In this document: positions 31,184 through 44,561 of the stretch, piece after piece
Layout of the letters: each line of letters begins with the position of its first letter
Position numbering within the stretch: position 1 is the first letter of the stretch
From: Sipunculus nudus
Lineage: Eukaryota; Annelida; Sipuncula; Golfingiida; Sipunculidae
Direction: 5' to 3'
Length of the DNA stretch: 64,000 bases
Assembly (NCBI GenBank): GCA_026874595.1
Contig: CM049308.1
Location: forward strand, 45,951,327 to 46,015,326
The notes under the pieces: model-generated
The model's input: only the letters and a program-made list of their open reading frames with translations
Databases searched by the model: none
What the model was told of the DNA's origin: nothing
Translations under genes and position numbers: made by a program

Positions 31184-32797
31184 ATGGGAACACTATCAAA
31201 AATCTTCATCACACGGCCATGTTATGCTGATGCAGACCTGGATCATCACTTAGACAGTTCAGTGACGTATTCGCCTCATCTGAGGAAAAAATGTCTATTT
31301 CAAGTCTGCCGCCTCTAAAAGTCAGATCAAATGGAATGATCACATCCCTTCCCCCCATTTAGGGTTACCCTGGCAAAGAAAACGGTGCGCGAACAAGAAG
31401 TACAAAGACTACTTAAAGAAGGAATATTTAGGCCCAGTAGGTCACCCTATAGTAGTCCTGTGTCCCTTGTAAACAAACCGGATGATTCGGTGCGACTGGT
31501 AGTCGACTACCGGAAGGACATTCTGATAATTCAGGCAGACAAGTTCCCTCTTCCACGCTTGGCTGACACTTTTGATGACTTACGGGGAGCCAAGGTTTTT
31601 CCACCCTCGATTTGAAGTCAGGGTACCATCAATTAGCTATGCACCCGGACAGCATACCCTTACAGCAATGGCGACACTTAGTGGACTATATGAGTTTGTC
31701 CGATGCCCATTCGGGCTCTCAGTAGCGCCCCTCTTCAAAAGAGCCATAAGCTGGGCCCTTAAAGAGGCTCTGCTAGACAATTGTGCCCGTGTCTATATAG
31801 ATGACATTGTTGTTTTTAGTAAAAGCAGAGAGGAACATGTCCGACACTTGCAAAAGGTATTTCGTTGCCTTAAACAATACAACCTTAAACTCAAGGCCTC
31901 AAAATGCAATTTTGCAAAACCAGCTGTGAAACTGCTAGGCCACATCATATAAGCAAAAGGGAAGCTGCCTGACCCCGAAAAGACTGAAGCCATAAGAAAC
32001 ATGGGTGTACCCAAAAATGTTAGGGGTGTCCGCAGTCTGTTAAGCAGCTGTGGGTTTTACAGGCAATTTGTAAAAAACTATGCCGAAATTGCAGCCCCGC
32101 TGGTGGCACTGACAAAGAAACATGCTAAGTTTCACTTGGGACCAAAGCATGAAGCTGCTTTCCAAAAACTGGAAGACCTGCTAGTTTTACCTCAGCTAAT
32201 GGCCTACCCAAACCCTGTAAAGCCATATCACCTATACACCGAGGCTTCAAATGTAGCAGTAGGTGCTGCCCTAGTCCAACTAGACGAGAATAACACAAAG
32301 ATAGTTATTGAGTATGTGTCACACACACTTAACCCAGCCCAGAGTAATTACTCAACCATAGAGCGTGAAGGTCTAGCTGTCATGGTGGCACTGACAAAGC
32401 TTAGGCATTACCTGCTTGGTAGCGAGTTCACATTCTATACTGACCACAGACCTTTACAATGTTTGTTTACCTCCAAAATAAACAACACAAGGATACAGCG
32501 CTGGGCACTTACACTGCAGAGTTCAACCCGAAAATTGTGTATAAGAAAGGCTCCTTGAACATAAAGGCAGATATGTTATCAAGATTGCAAAATTCCATGC
32601 AGATACCACCAGTGCCGGAGCCACCAGTCATCGCTTGTGTCTTCCCAGGAGCAGTAGATTTGGTAGACCTGGAGGAGGATAGTGAAGCTGAGGATTTTAT
32701 TCCAGTTACAGCACGTCATGTATATGATGACATAGACCTTGAAGCCATTATTGAAGCCCAAACACTACATTCCCCACTCATAATGTACGACATCTGA
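31184..32797 (+). pseudogene. Unit 1, Ty3 RT-RNase H, integrase missing
   Basis: RT landmarks: FSDVFASSEE near 31258, RVTLAKKTVREQEV, GIFRPSRSPYSSPVSL, then a T5 run causing a frameshift inside VFSTLDLKSGYHQ, a second frameshift before MATLSGLYEFVRCPFGL, a one-codon deletion (APLFKR) and YIDDIVVFS. A TAA follows LLGHII (31950-31952). RNase H has YTEASNVAVGAAL (Glu where Asp is usual), TIEREGLAV, YTDHRPL and, after a frameshift, IKADMLSRL. It ends IMYDI-stop across the junction, so no integrase is left. Confidence 0.85.
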
Positions 32798-35161
32798 TGT
32801 TCTATGTTAACATGGCACAGTTGTTTTTTCTTGTGCCTATCTGGTGTTAACAGTATGTAATTTTAATCACTGGCTTTCTTGTCAACAATGTTAGGACCAA
32901 AATACCTAGCTTGCAGAGGTCTGCCAGGGATAGGTAGTAAGGCAAGGACCTTTTCACCAGGCTCAAACGTCCTGCTTACAGTGTGCTTGTCATACTTTGC
33001 CCTCATTTTACTTTGTGCAGATTTTAGATTAGACCTTGCAATCTCACAAGCATTGTGTAGTTTAGTGCGAAAGTCTGAGACATATTGCAAAAAACTAAGA
33101 GAATCAGGATTTTCACACAAAAGTTTTTCGTAAAGCAGTTTCAATGGACCGTGAACTCCGTGTCCGAAAACTAGTTCAAAGGGACTGAAACCCAAGGACT
33201 CTTGAAAGGATTCTTTGACAGCAAACAGCAATAGGTTGGATTCCTTCATCCCAGTCTTTCTATGGTCATAACAATAAGTCCTAATCATGTTTTTAATGTT
33301 TGGTGAAAAACGCTCGAGGGCTTCCTGACTTTCAGGATGGTATGGCGAAGAGCTGTACTGTTTTATACCAAGCTCAAGCATAACTTGCTGGAATATGCCA
33401 GACATAAAATAAAACCCTTGGTCAGACTGGACAGATTTCGGTAATCCAAAAGTTGTTAAAAAACTTGGTCAGAGCCTTGACAACTTTTTTTATATTAATT
33501 TTGCGCAATGGTATTGCCTCAGGGAACCTGGTAGATGCGCACATAATTGTCAGCAAGTATTCATGTCCAGATTTTGTTTTGGGCAGTGGTCCAACACAAT
33601 CAACAATAAGCCTACTAAATGGTTTCTTGAATGCAGGAATAGGCTTAAGTGGGGCTTTAGGAGGATTCTGACTGCCTGAGGCTAGGCCAATAGAAGTGTG
33701 TACTAACTTTCTGAGAAGTTTTATTTATACCTAAATGGCCAGACAAAGGAGCCTCATGTGCCATGCTTAGAACTTCTTTGCGAAAGATTATGGGCATTAC
33801 TATTTGATGTTTGATGGCCCACTCATCATCAGCGCATACATCAGGTGGTCGCCATTTACGCATAAGCACTCAATTTTTGACATCGAAACAAACTGGGTTC
33901 TGTGACAGTTCATCTTTAAAAACTGCCTTGGGAAACATACATGAAATATCAGGGTCCTTATGCTGTCTGCGATAAGTTCTGACCTTGAAAATGCTGCATC
34001 CTGTACGGGCGAGTCGTTAGATGAGCCACTAGTGACTCCCAGAGTGTTATTGTCTGGACCATTTTCCTCATGCGTGTTTTCTTGGCCATAGATCTTGTTA
34101 CAGCACATGAAGGATACAAACCAGGAATTTCCTGACTTTCAGGATCACTTTCCTGATTAAGTGACGGCTTTTCTGTCACTATTGGTACAGGCTGTACTTT
34201 GTCACCTGCAACATCATGCCTAGCAGCAACTGAATTCCCTTAAAAGGTAAAGTAGTTCTTATGCCCACAGTAAAATTCCCAGAAATCAAATCTGAATTTA
34301 AATGTGTACTGTGAAGCAGAACTGAAGTGTGCTTGTCTGAAAACACACCATTAACAAGTGCATGTGCACCTGTAAAAGACCTATTAGAAAATGGCAAAGT
34401 GTTTGCTAAAATGAGAGTTTGGCTTAAACCATTGTCTCTCAAAATTCTAATAGGGATAGAATCTGAAAAATCACTTGAAAGTGACAAAAAAACATCATGT
34501 ATGAATGGCTCAAATAACTCCATTTCAGAGTCAGGAGAGGAATCTGCTACCTCAGTTTCATCCAAAAAAGAACTGACACTGACAGTGTCAGGCATAAACT
34601 CTTTTTCAGAGCCATTAAAGGAATCTATATCCTTATTAGAATCAAATTCTTCATGGGAGTCATCTTCTGTTTGTCATAAGAGGACCTGGCCTCATTTAAG
34701 ATACTCTCGCAAGAGTCATAAAAGGACTTAGCTTTATTAAGAGGTGCTCCTCGCAGGAGTCTTGAAAGGACCGAGCCTTATTACGTTCCTCGCAGGAATC
34801 AAATGAGGTTTTTACCCCGCAAGCTACGAATTCTTCTTTGGATTGAGACGGCACGTTAGCCTCCGTAGCATAAAACTCTTTTTTTTTCAGAGTCAATAAA
34901 GGAGTGGTACCCCTTATTTACATGAAAGAGACTGGCTCTTTTACTATGCTATACATAGATTTTGAGACAAAAACCAGAAGGTTTACGCTATGGTTTATTT
35001 GCAAGTTTCCAGCAGTCAGATATTAGATGACCTTTTTGCAGTAATTATAGATTTACTTTGAAAATGACTGGCCTTGGTTGGATTCAGACGCAGTGGACGT
35101 GGACTGAGGTGTAGCAATGGACTTTGCTGAACTATCAGGACTACCCCAAGTTCCCCTACAG
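32784..35161 (-). pseudogene. Unit 2, Gmr1-like gag end, protease and integrase
   Basis: The integrase core-to-C-terminus is one open frame of 180 codons (33405-32863), the longest in the array, including HPESQEALERF (catalytic Glu), SPFELVFGHGVHGP and KVLALLPIPG. It stops at TAA right after KKASD, where unit 1 has TTA. The second catalytic Asp is readable just upstream as QSDQG, and the first as IVDCVGPLP near 33600; a frameshift in the KFF region (near 33470) and loss of the Cys pair of the zinc site are shared with other units. The protease active site reads RDNGLSQTL (34595-34179). Confidence 0.85.
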
Positions 35162-36399
35162 ATAAAGATATAAATATTATATGATGTGCTAATGCCTAAG
35201 CTGTTTTATCCTAGAGAGCCGCCTATTCTTAGTATATTTTGTACCTCATTTAACATTTCATAAAACGTATAGATAATTACAAGCATAAATAAATCCTTAC
35301 AATAATAAAACAATGCAGGTATTTAAAGCCCAACTTTTAAGAATACTGAAAAGCCCGCTCATCTTTTGCAGCCCTAAAAAGTTCTATCTGAATTCTCAGG
35401 AAATTCTTCATAGAATTACAGTAACTTCAGGTTGTATATCTCAGTTTATGAGACAAACTAATATATTCTAATAATTAATATTTTTATATAATATAACTGC
35501 ATATATTTTATCATAAACATATTTCAAATCTTACAAATAATACATACAGCTCGTATAACCATTCTAGTCACTATAAGTAAAATAAAGGAACACTGGTGTA
35601 CATAGGCACTGTACCCTACATACACCCCAAATCCTTCCCTTTGTCTTATTTGAATTCAAATCATATATGTACCTAAATTGTTTTTGCACAACCTTGCCCT
35701 GTGACTCTTTGAACTGTACCCCTATGTGATACCGCTTCTCTCTGTCAGCCAAGCAGGCTTACATAATCCCACTACATAACACCAGGCCCTACAGCCTCCT
35801 GGGCTTATCCAAATATCACAGCCACATGCACCTGCCCGAGATTAATCCCTCAAGCATATACATTTACCTCCGTGAGATAAGCAATTTCTAAATCCCTCAA
35901 CACTGTGGGTCGTTAGTAATTAATCACAGCCTGACTGATCTTACCAACAGACACACCTCACACCCTTTGCCTTTGGTATAATTTAGCACACACACTATTT
36001 CAATTAAGACAGTTGTGCACTTACTCATAAACCATTTTCTCTAGCTGTTTTACTTGGCAGCCAATAGCCCCACACTACATACATATCCTTGACTGTAATG
36101 ATTAATTGATCTAATAATCTGTTCCTAGGTAAGCGTTACACTATATCTTATTTCAATACACAGTCCTTGTCCATACTGATTATACACCCCTCCCCTTCCC
36201 TCCTAGACCAACTGCCCATGTCGTGGCACATTCTTTATTTCTTTCTTTCTTTTCTTCTGCGAATAGAAATCTTTACCAAGTCCCCCCCCCCCTCCCCCCA
36301 CCCAAACTTACCTACAAACATCAAACAAAGTCACCACATCTGACAACACATTTTAACACCTACAGGTAATTAAATAATTAATTACCCTTGCCACATTTC

Positions 36400-37678
36400 A
36401 TGAGTGACTCTGATCACCATATACCTACTGACAGTGACGACTCTGATTCATACACTACTAGACTAGACGAGACTACGGCGTTAAATCTCTCTCGATAATT
36501 TAACTGCCTACATATAACAGAACACAACATGACGAGCACAACTGAACAACTCACTCTAGCATTACAAGGGTCCACTAACACAAACAAACTTGTCTCTCTC
36601 CAATCTAACCTTGAGAGAACAATTAGCAGAGTAGGCCAGTGTGCCTGCAGTAACCCAGGACAGATCAGGCATTATGCAGATCAGATCAAACAGGCGGCTA
36701 TCGACCTGGGAAATGACGATAATCTTGTGAAGTCAGTGATTCTGTCCACTCTAGTGGGTATAGTCTCCAGATCTGTGGAATGTTTCTTGGCCAGAAAAAA
36801 ACAACAACAGACAGTGAGGGCAAGTTTGCCCAAAATATCACTTGGCAGGAAATCATTCAACATATAAAATTTACCTTCCTGCCACCTGATGACAATGACT
36901 ATCTAAAACATTGACTGACCAAATTCCGACAGAGGCCAAATGTGACACTGGAGGAGCACAATGACACATTTATACAAATGGTTGTCGACCTGTATGGCTC
37001 TAGCCCTCCTGCAGACAAAACTAAAGAAATTGTTGAGCATTACGCTCGCAGTCTAAGCAGTGCTGTTACTGCAAGGGCAGTCATAAATGTCAAGACATAG
37101 ACCAGGCAATGCAAACAGCTAGAAACATGCTGCATGATGATCTTGCTTTCCAAAAATTGGGGAGAGACACTGACACAAGAGAAGAAATCCCCATGGAAAT
37201 AGATCTGATAAACAAACGCTTCCAAAATGTTGGCATCAGGAAGACACAAAATAGACAATACACTAACACTAGACAGTCACAGAATAAAAGACCAGACTGC
37301 AGCTTTTGCTCCAAACTGGGTCACATACGGAGCCAGTGCTATGCCCTCATGAGAATAAATTCACAGGGCCAACAAGCCCCACGGGCCGCTCAGAACTCCA
37401 CTTGGGCTAGAAACCCGCCACACCATATGCACAGACACAACCACAGCACAATACACAATTACCATCACGACAAACAAATGGACCCAGACGGGGCAACACT
37501 GATCAGTATGGGCGGCAGATTGAACCCATGGTCAGTCAGGTACAGCAATGTACAAATTCACGCTGTGCAACCCAAGGAGCAGAAATACCCTGACCCTCCT
37601 CAAGATATTCTGCATGAGGGATACACATACAGCCTTAATCGATCAGGCGAACAGTCCCAAAATCATTTATACTTGTGA
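36400..37678 (+). pseudogene. Unit 2, Ty3 gag with stop and frameshifts
   Basis: Starts MSDSDH at 36400, but codon 33 is TAA. A longer A-run after ARK shifts the frame (ARKKQQQ), the LK-H codon is followed by TGA, and one A is lost in gtcataaatgtc. From 37109 the C-terminal frame is open through the CCHC knuckle to TGA at 37676-37678, overlapping protease in the -1 register. Confidence 0.85.
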
Positions 37679-39684
37679 AAGCCGCATCACAGTATAAACA
37701 CGGACGCCCCTTCATTAGACTACAATATGCCCAAGCAAGCCTAGAAGCTCTCATTGATACTGGGGCGGCTGTTTCGTTGATGCGGCATGACACCTTTATG
37801 GAATTAAATAAAATAAATAAAAACTTCACCCTCAATGTCCCTCCCCATGGCCTGCAGTCAGTCACAGGTAACAAACTCCTCGTTACTGGCGTAACATACA
37901 TGCAATACCTGCATCCTGACACTGCACTACGCCTCTGTGTGGTACCAGATTTTCCACATGACATGATTTTAGGGTGTGATGTCCTGAATAGGGGACATGC
38001 TACACTTGACCTTAAACAAAATATATTAACATGGTACAAACGCATGTTCAAGGTAAAACACGAATAAATGGGAACACTATCAAAAATCTTCATCACACGG
38101 CCATGTTATGCTGATGCAGACCTGGATCATCACTTAGACAGTTCAGTGACGTATTCGCCTCATCTGAGGAAAAAATGTCTATTTCAAGTCTGCCGCCTCT
38201 AAAAGTCAGATCAAATGGAATGATCACATCCCTTCCCCCCATTTAGGGTTACCCTGGCAAAGAAAACGGTGCGCGAACAAGAAGTACAAAGACTACTTAA
38301 AGAAGGAATATTTAGGCCCAGTAGGTCACCCTATAGTAGTCCTGTGTCCCTTGTAAACAAACCGGATGATTCGGTGCGACTGGTAGTCGACTACCGGAAG
38401 GACATTCTGATAATTCAGGCAGACAAGTTCCCTCTCCCACGCTTGGCTGACACTTTTGATGACTTACGGGGAGCCAAGGTTTTTCCACCCTCGATTTGAA
38501 GTCAGGGTACCATCAATTAGCTATGCACCCGGACAGCATACCCTTACAGCAATGGCGACACCTAGTGGACTATATGAGTTTGTCCGATGCCCATTCGGGC
38601 TCTCAGTAGCGCCCTCTGCATTCAAAAGAGCCATAAGCTGGGCCCTTAAAGAGGCTCTGCTAGACAATTGTGCCCGTGTCTATATAGATGACATTGTTGT
38701 TTTTAGTAAAAGCAGAGAGGAACATGTCCAACACTTGCAAAAGGTATTTCGTTGCCTTAAACAATACAACCTTAAACTCAAGGCCTCAAAATGCAATTTT
38801 GCAAAACCAGCTGTGAAACTGCTAGGCCACATCATATAAGCAAAAGGGAAGCTGCCTGACCCCGAAAAGACTGAAGCCATAAGAAACATGGGTGTACCCA
38901 AAAATTTTAGGGGTGTCCGCAGTCTGTTAAGCAGCTGTGGGTTTTACAGGCAATTTGTAAAAAACTATGCCGAAATTGCAGCCCCGCTGGTGGCACTGAC
39001 AAAGAAACATGCTAAGTTTCACTTGGGACCAAAGCATGAAGTTGCTTTCCAATAACTGGAAGACCTGCTAGTTTTACCTCAGCTAATGGCCTACCCAGAC
39101 CCTGTAAAGCCATATCACCTATACACCGAGGCTTCAAATGTAGCAGTAGGTGCTGCCCTAGTCCAACTAGACGAGAATAACACAAAGATAGTTATTGAGT
39201 ATGTGTCACACACACTTAACCCAGCCCAGAGTAATTACTCAACCATAGAGCGTGAAGGTCTAGCTGTCATGGTGGCACTGACAAAGCTTAGGCATTACCT
39301 GCTTGGTAACGAGTTCACATTCTATACTGACCACAGACCTTTACAATATTTGTTTACCTCCAAAATAAACAACACAAGGGTACAGCGCTGGGCACTTACA
39401 CTGCAGAGTTCAACCCGAAAATTGTGTATAAGAAAGGCTCCTTTAACATAAAGGCAGATATGTTATCAAGATTGCAAAATTCCAAGCAGATACCACCAGT
39501 GCCGGAGCCACCAGTCATCGCTTGTGTCTTCCCAGGAGCAGTAGATTTGGTAGACCTGGAGGAGGATAGTGAAGCTGAGGATTTAATTCCAGTTACAGCA
39601 CGTCATGTATATGATGACATAGACCTTGAAGCCATTATTGAAGCCCAAACACTACATTTCCCACTCATAATGTACGACATCTGA
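37636..39684 (+). pseudogene. Unit 2, Ty3 protease-RT-RNase H
   Basis: Protease is open to 38067 with DTGA intact. RT carries the shared T5 frameshift near 38480, the shared shift before MATPSGL, YIDDI intact, and TAA after LLGHII (38837-38839). An extra TAA at 39053-39055 (AFQ-stop) is private to this unit. RNase H from 39086 has YTEASN, TIEREGLAV and YTDHRPLQ. The frame ends MYDI-stop at 39684 across the unit junction. Confidence 0.85.
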
Positions 39685-42047
39685 TGTTCTATGTTAACAT
39701 GGCACAGTTGTTTTTTCTTGTGCCTATCTGGTGTTAACAGTATGTAATTTTAATCACTGGCTTTCTTGTCAACAATGTTAGGACCAAAATACCTAGCTTG
39801 CAGAGGTCTGCCAGGGATAGGTAGTAAGGCAAGGACCTTTTCACCAGGCTCAAACGTCCTGCTTACAGTGTGCTTGTCATACTTTGCCCTCATTTTACTT
39901 TGTGCAGATTTTAGATTAGACCTTGCAATCTCACAAGCATTGTGTAGTTTAGTGCGAAAGTTTGAGACATATTGCAAAAAACTAAGAGAATCAGGATTTT
40001 CACACAAAAGTTTTTCGTAAAGCAGTTTCAATGGACCGTGAACTCAGTGTCCGAAAACTAGTTCAAAGGGACTGAAACCCAAGGACTCTTGAAGGGATTC
40101 TTTGACAGCAAACAGCAATAGGTTGGATTCCTTCATCCCAGTCTTTCTATGGTCATAACAATAAGTCCTAATCATGTTTTTAATGTTTGGTGAAAAACGC
40201 TCGAGGGCTTCCTGACTTTCAGGATGGTATGGCGAAGAGCTGTACTGTTTTATACCAAGCTCAAGCATAACTTGCTGGAATATGCCAGACATAAAATAAA
40301 ACCCTTGGTCAGACTGGACAGATTTCGGTAATCCAAAAGTTGTAAAAAAACTTGGTCAGAGCCTTGACAACTTTTTTTATATTAATTTTGCGCAATGGTA
40401 TTGCCTCAGGGAACCTGGTAGATGCGCACATAATTGTCAGCAAGTATTCATGTCCAGATTTTGTTTTGGGCAGTGGTCCAACACAATCAACAATAAGCCT
40501 ACTAAATGGTTTCTTGAATGCAGGAATAGGCTTAAGTGGGGCTTAAGGAGGATTCTGACTGCCTGAGGCTAGGCCAATAGAAGTGTGTACTAACTTTCTG
40601 AGAAGTTTTATTTATACCTAAATGGCCAGACAAAGGAGCCTCATGTGCCATGCTTAGAACTTCTTTGCGAAAGATTATGGGCATTACTATTTGATGTTTG
40701 ATGGCCCACTCATCATCAGCGCATACATCAGGTGGTCGCCATTTACGCATAAGCACTCAATTTTTGACATCGAAACAAACTGGGTTCTGTGACAGTTCAT
40801 CTTTAAAAACTGCCTTGGGAAACATACATGAAATATCAGGGTCCTTATGCTGTCTGCGATAAGTTCTGACCTTGAAAATGCTGCATCCTGTACGGGCGAG
40901 TCGTTAGATGAGCCACTAGTGACTCCCAGAGTGTTATTGTCTGGACCATTTTCCTCATGCGTGTTTTCTTGGCCATAGATCTTGTTACAGCACATGAAGG
41001 ATACAAACCAGGAATTTCCTGACTTTCAGGATCACTTTCCTGATTAAGTGACGGCTTTTCTGTCACTATTGGTACAGGCTGTACTTTGTCACCTGCAACA
41101 TCATGCCTAGCAGCAACTGAATTCCCTTAAAAGGTAAAGTATTTCTTATGCCCACAGTAAAATTCCCAGAAATCAAATCTGAATTTAAATGTGTACTGTG
41201 AAGCAGAACTGAAGTGTGCTTGTCTGAAAACACACCATTAACAAGTGCATGTGCACCAGTAAAAGACCTATTAGAAAATGGCAAAGTGTTTGCTAAAATG
41301 AGAGTTTGGCTTAAACCATTGTCTCTCAAAATTCTAATAGGGGTAGAATCTGAAAAATCACTTGAAAGTGACAAAAAACCATAATGTATGAATGGCTCAA
41401 ATAACTCCATTTCAGAGTCAGGAGAGGAATCTGCTACCTCAGTTTCATCCAAAAAAGAACTGACACTGACAGTGTCAGGCATAAACTCTTTTTCAGAGCC
41501 ATTAAAGGAATCTATATCCTTATTAGAATCAAATTCTTCATGGGAGTCATCTTCTGTTTGTCATAAGAGGACCTGGCCTCATTTAAGATACTCTCGCAAG
41601 AGTCATAAAAGGACTTAGCTTTATTAAGAGGTGCTCCTCGCAGGAGTCTTGAAAGGACCGAGCCTTATTACGTTCCTCGCAGGAATCAAATGAGGTTTTT
41701 ACCCCGCAAGCTACGAATTCTTCTTTGGATTGAGACGGCACGTTAGCCTCCGTAGCATAAAACTCTTTTTTTTCAGAGTCAATAAAGGAGTGGTACCCCT
41801 TATTTACATGAAAGAGACTGGCTCTTTTACTATGCTATACATAGATTTTGAGACAAAAACCAGAAGGTTTACGCTATGGTTTATTTGCAAGTTTCCAGCA
41901 GTCAGATATTAGATGACCTTTTTGCAGTAATTATAGATTTACTTTGAAAATGACTGGCCTTGGTTGGATTCAGACGCAGTGGACGTGGACTGAGGTGTAG
42001 CAATGGACTTTGCTGAACTATCAGGACTACCCCAAGTTCCCCTACAG
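39671..42047 (-). pseudogene. Unit 3, Gmr1-like gag end, protease and integrase
   Basis: As unit 2, but a TGA interrupts ELVFGH-VHGP (near 40042), splitting the integrase into 40292-40044 and 40031-39750. The same TGA is present in unit 4. Catalytic Glu is in SQEALERF. The protease frame (41482-41066) reads RDNGLSQTL and has FIHYGF where the others have FIHDGF or FIHDVF. Confidence 0.85.
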
Positions 42048-43282
42048 ATAAAGATATAAATATTATATGATGTGCTAATGCCTAAGCTGTTTTATCCTAG
42101 AGAGCCGCCTATTCTTAGTATATTTTGTACCTCATTTAACATTTCATAAAACGTATAGATAATTACAAGCATAAATAAATCCTTACAATAATAAAACAAT
42201 GCAGGTATTTAAAGCCCAACTTTTAAGAATACTGAAAAGCCCGCTCATCTTTTGCAGCCCTAAAAAGTTCTATCCGAATTCTCAGGAAATTCTTCATAGA
42301 ATTACAGTAACTTCAGGTTGTATATCTCAGTTTATGAGACAAACTAATTTATTCTAATAATTAATATTTTTATATAATATAACTGCATATATTTTATCAT
42401 AAACATATTTCAAATCTTACAAATAATACATACAGCTCGTATAACCATTCTAGTCACTATAAGTAAAATAAAGGAACACTGGTGTACATAGGCACTGTAC
42501 CCTACATACACCCCAAATCCTTCCCTTTGTCTTATTTGAATTCAAATCATATATGTACCTAAATTGTTTTTGCACAACCTTGCCCTGTGACTCTTTGAAC
42601 TGTACCCCTATGTGATACCGCTTCTCTCTGTCAGCCAAGCAGGCTTACATAATCCCACTACATAACACCAGACCCTACAGCCTCCTGGGCTTATCCAAAT
42701 ATCACAGCCACATGCACCTGCCCGAGATTAATCCCTCAAGCATATACATTTACCTCCGTGAGATAAGCAATTTCTAAATCCCTCAACACTGTGGGTCGTT
42801 AGTAATTAATCACAGCCTGACTGATCTTACCAACAGACACACCTCACACCCTTTGCCTTTGGTATAATTTAGCACACACACTATTTCAATTAAGACAGTT
42901 GTGCACTTGCTCATAAACCATTTTCTCTAGCTGTTTTACTTGGCAGCCAATAGCCCCACACTACATACATATCCTTGACTGTAATGATTAATTGATCTAA
43001 TAATCTGTTCCTAGGTAAGCGTTACACTATATCTTATTTCAATACACAGTCCTTGTCCATACTGATTATACACCCCTCCCCTTCCCTCCTAGACCAACTG
43101 CCCATGTCGTGGCACATTCTTTATTTATTTCTTTCTTTTCTTCTGCGACTAGAAATCTTTACCAAGTCCCCCCCCTCCCCCCACCCAAACTTACCTACAA
43201 ACATCAAACAAAGTCACCACATCTGACAACACATTTTAACACCTACAGGTAATTAAATAATTAATTACCCTTGCCACATTTC

Positions 43283-44561
43283 ATGAGTGACTCTGATCAC
43301 CATATACCTACTGACAGTGACGACTCTGATTCATACACTACTAGACTAGACGAGACTACGGCGTTAAATCTCTCTCGATAATTTAACTGCCTACATATAA
43401 CAGAACACAACATGACGAGCACAACTGAACAACTCACTCTAGCATTACAAGGGTCCACTAACACAAACAAACTTGTCTCTCTCCAATCTAACCTTGAGAG
43501 AACAATTAGCAGAGTAGGCCAGTGTGCCTGCAGTAACCCAGGACAGATCAGGCATTATGCAGATCAGATCAAACAGGCGGCTATCGACCTGGGAAATGAC
43601 GATAATCTTGTGAAGTCAGTGATTCTGTCCACTCTAGTGGGTATAGTCTCCAGATCTGTGGAATGTTTCTTGGCCAGAAAAAAACAACAACAGACAGTGA
43701 GGGCAAGTTTGCCCAAAATATCACTTGGCAGGAAATCATTCAACATATAAAATTTACCTTCCTGCCACCTGATGACAATGACTATCTAAAATATTGACTG
43801 ACCAAATTTCGACAGAGGCCAAATGTGACACTGGAGGAGCACAATGACACATTTATACAAATGGTTGTCGACCTGTATGGCTCTAGCCCTCCTGCAGACA
43901 AAACTAAAGAAATTGTTGAGCATTACGCTCGCAGTCTAAGCAGTGCTGTTACTGCAAGGGCAGTCATAAATGTCAAGACATAGACCAGGCAATGCAAACA
44001 GCTAGAAACATGCTGCATGATGATCTTGCTTTCCAAAAATTGGGGAGAGACACTGACACAAGAGAAGAAATCCCCATGGAAATAGATCTGATAAACAAAC
44101 GCTTCCAAAATGTTGGCATCAGGAAGACACAAAATAGACAATACACTAACACTAGACAGTCACAGAATAAAAGACCAGACTGCAGCTTTTGCTCCAAACT
44201 GGGTCACATACGGAGCCAGTGCTATGCCCTCAAGAGAATAAATTCACAGGGCCAACAAGCCCCACGGGCCCCTCAGAACCCCACTTGGGCTAGAAACCCG
44301 CCACACCATATGCACAGACACAACCACAGCACAATACACAATTACCATCACGACAAACAAATGGACCCAGACGGGGCAACACTGATCAGTATGGGCGGCA
44401 GATTGAACCCATGGTCAGTCAGGTACAGCAATGTACAAATTCACGCTGTGCAACCCAAGGAGCAGAAATACCCTGACCCTCCTCAAGATATTCTGCATGA
44501 GGGATACACATACAGCCTTAATCGATCAGGCGAACAGTCCCAAAATCATTTATACTTGTGA
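43283..44561 (+). pseudogene. Unit 3, Ty3 gag with stop and frameshifts
   Basis: Carries the same codon-33 TAA, A-run frameshift and lost A as unit 2. The stop after LK follows TAT rather than CAT. The C-terminal frame (43992-44561) holds the knuckle CSFCSKLGHIRSQC and overlaps protease in the -1 register. Confidence 0.85.

Larger units (their letters stand above)
25908..32783. repeat. Array unit 1 (6876 bp)
   Basis: First copy of the chimeric tandem repeat, measured from the tgtacgacatctgatgttct landmark. Layout: minus-strand integrase-protease-gag end (25908-28279), spacer (28280-29512), plus-strand gag-protease-RT-RNase H (29513-32783). Left of 25908 the sequence is native Gmr1-like RT instead of RNase H of a preceding unit, so this is the true left edge of the array. 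It is the most divergent unit. Confidence 0.93.
32784..39670. repeat. Array unit 2 (6887 bp)
   Basis: Second tandem copy, same layout as unit 1. Its plus-strand half shares many private variants with unit 3, while its integrase keeps HGVHGP like unit 1. Confidence 0.95.

Noticed and set aside
32879-33133. Plus-strand 84-codon frame beginning MSTMLG in every unit
   Set aside because: Antisense to the integrase C-terminus. Repetition across units is copy number, not selection.
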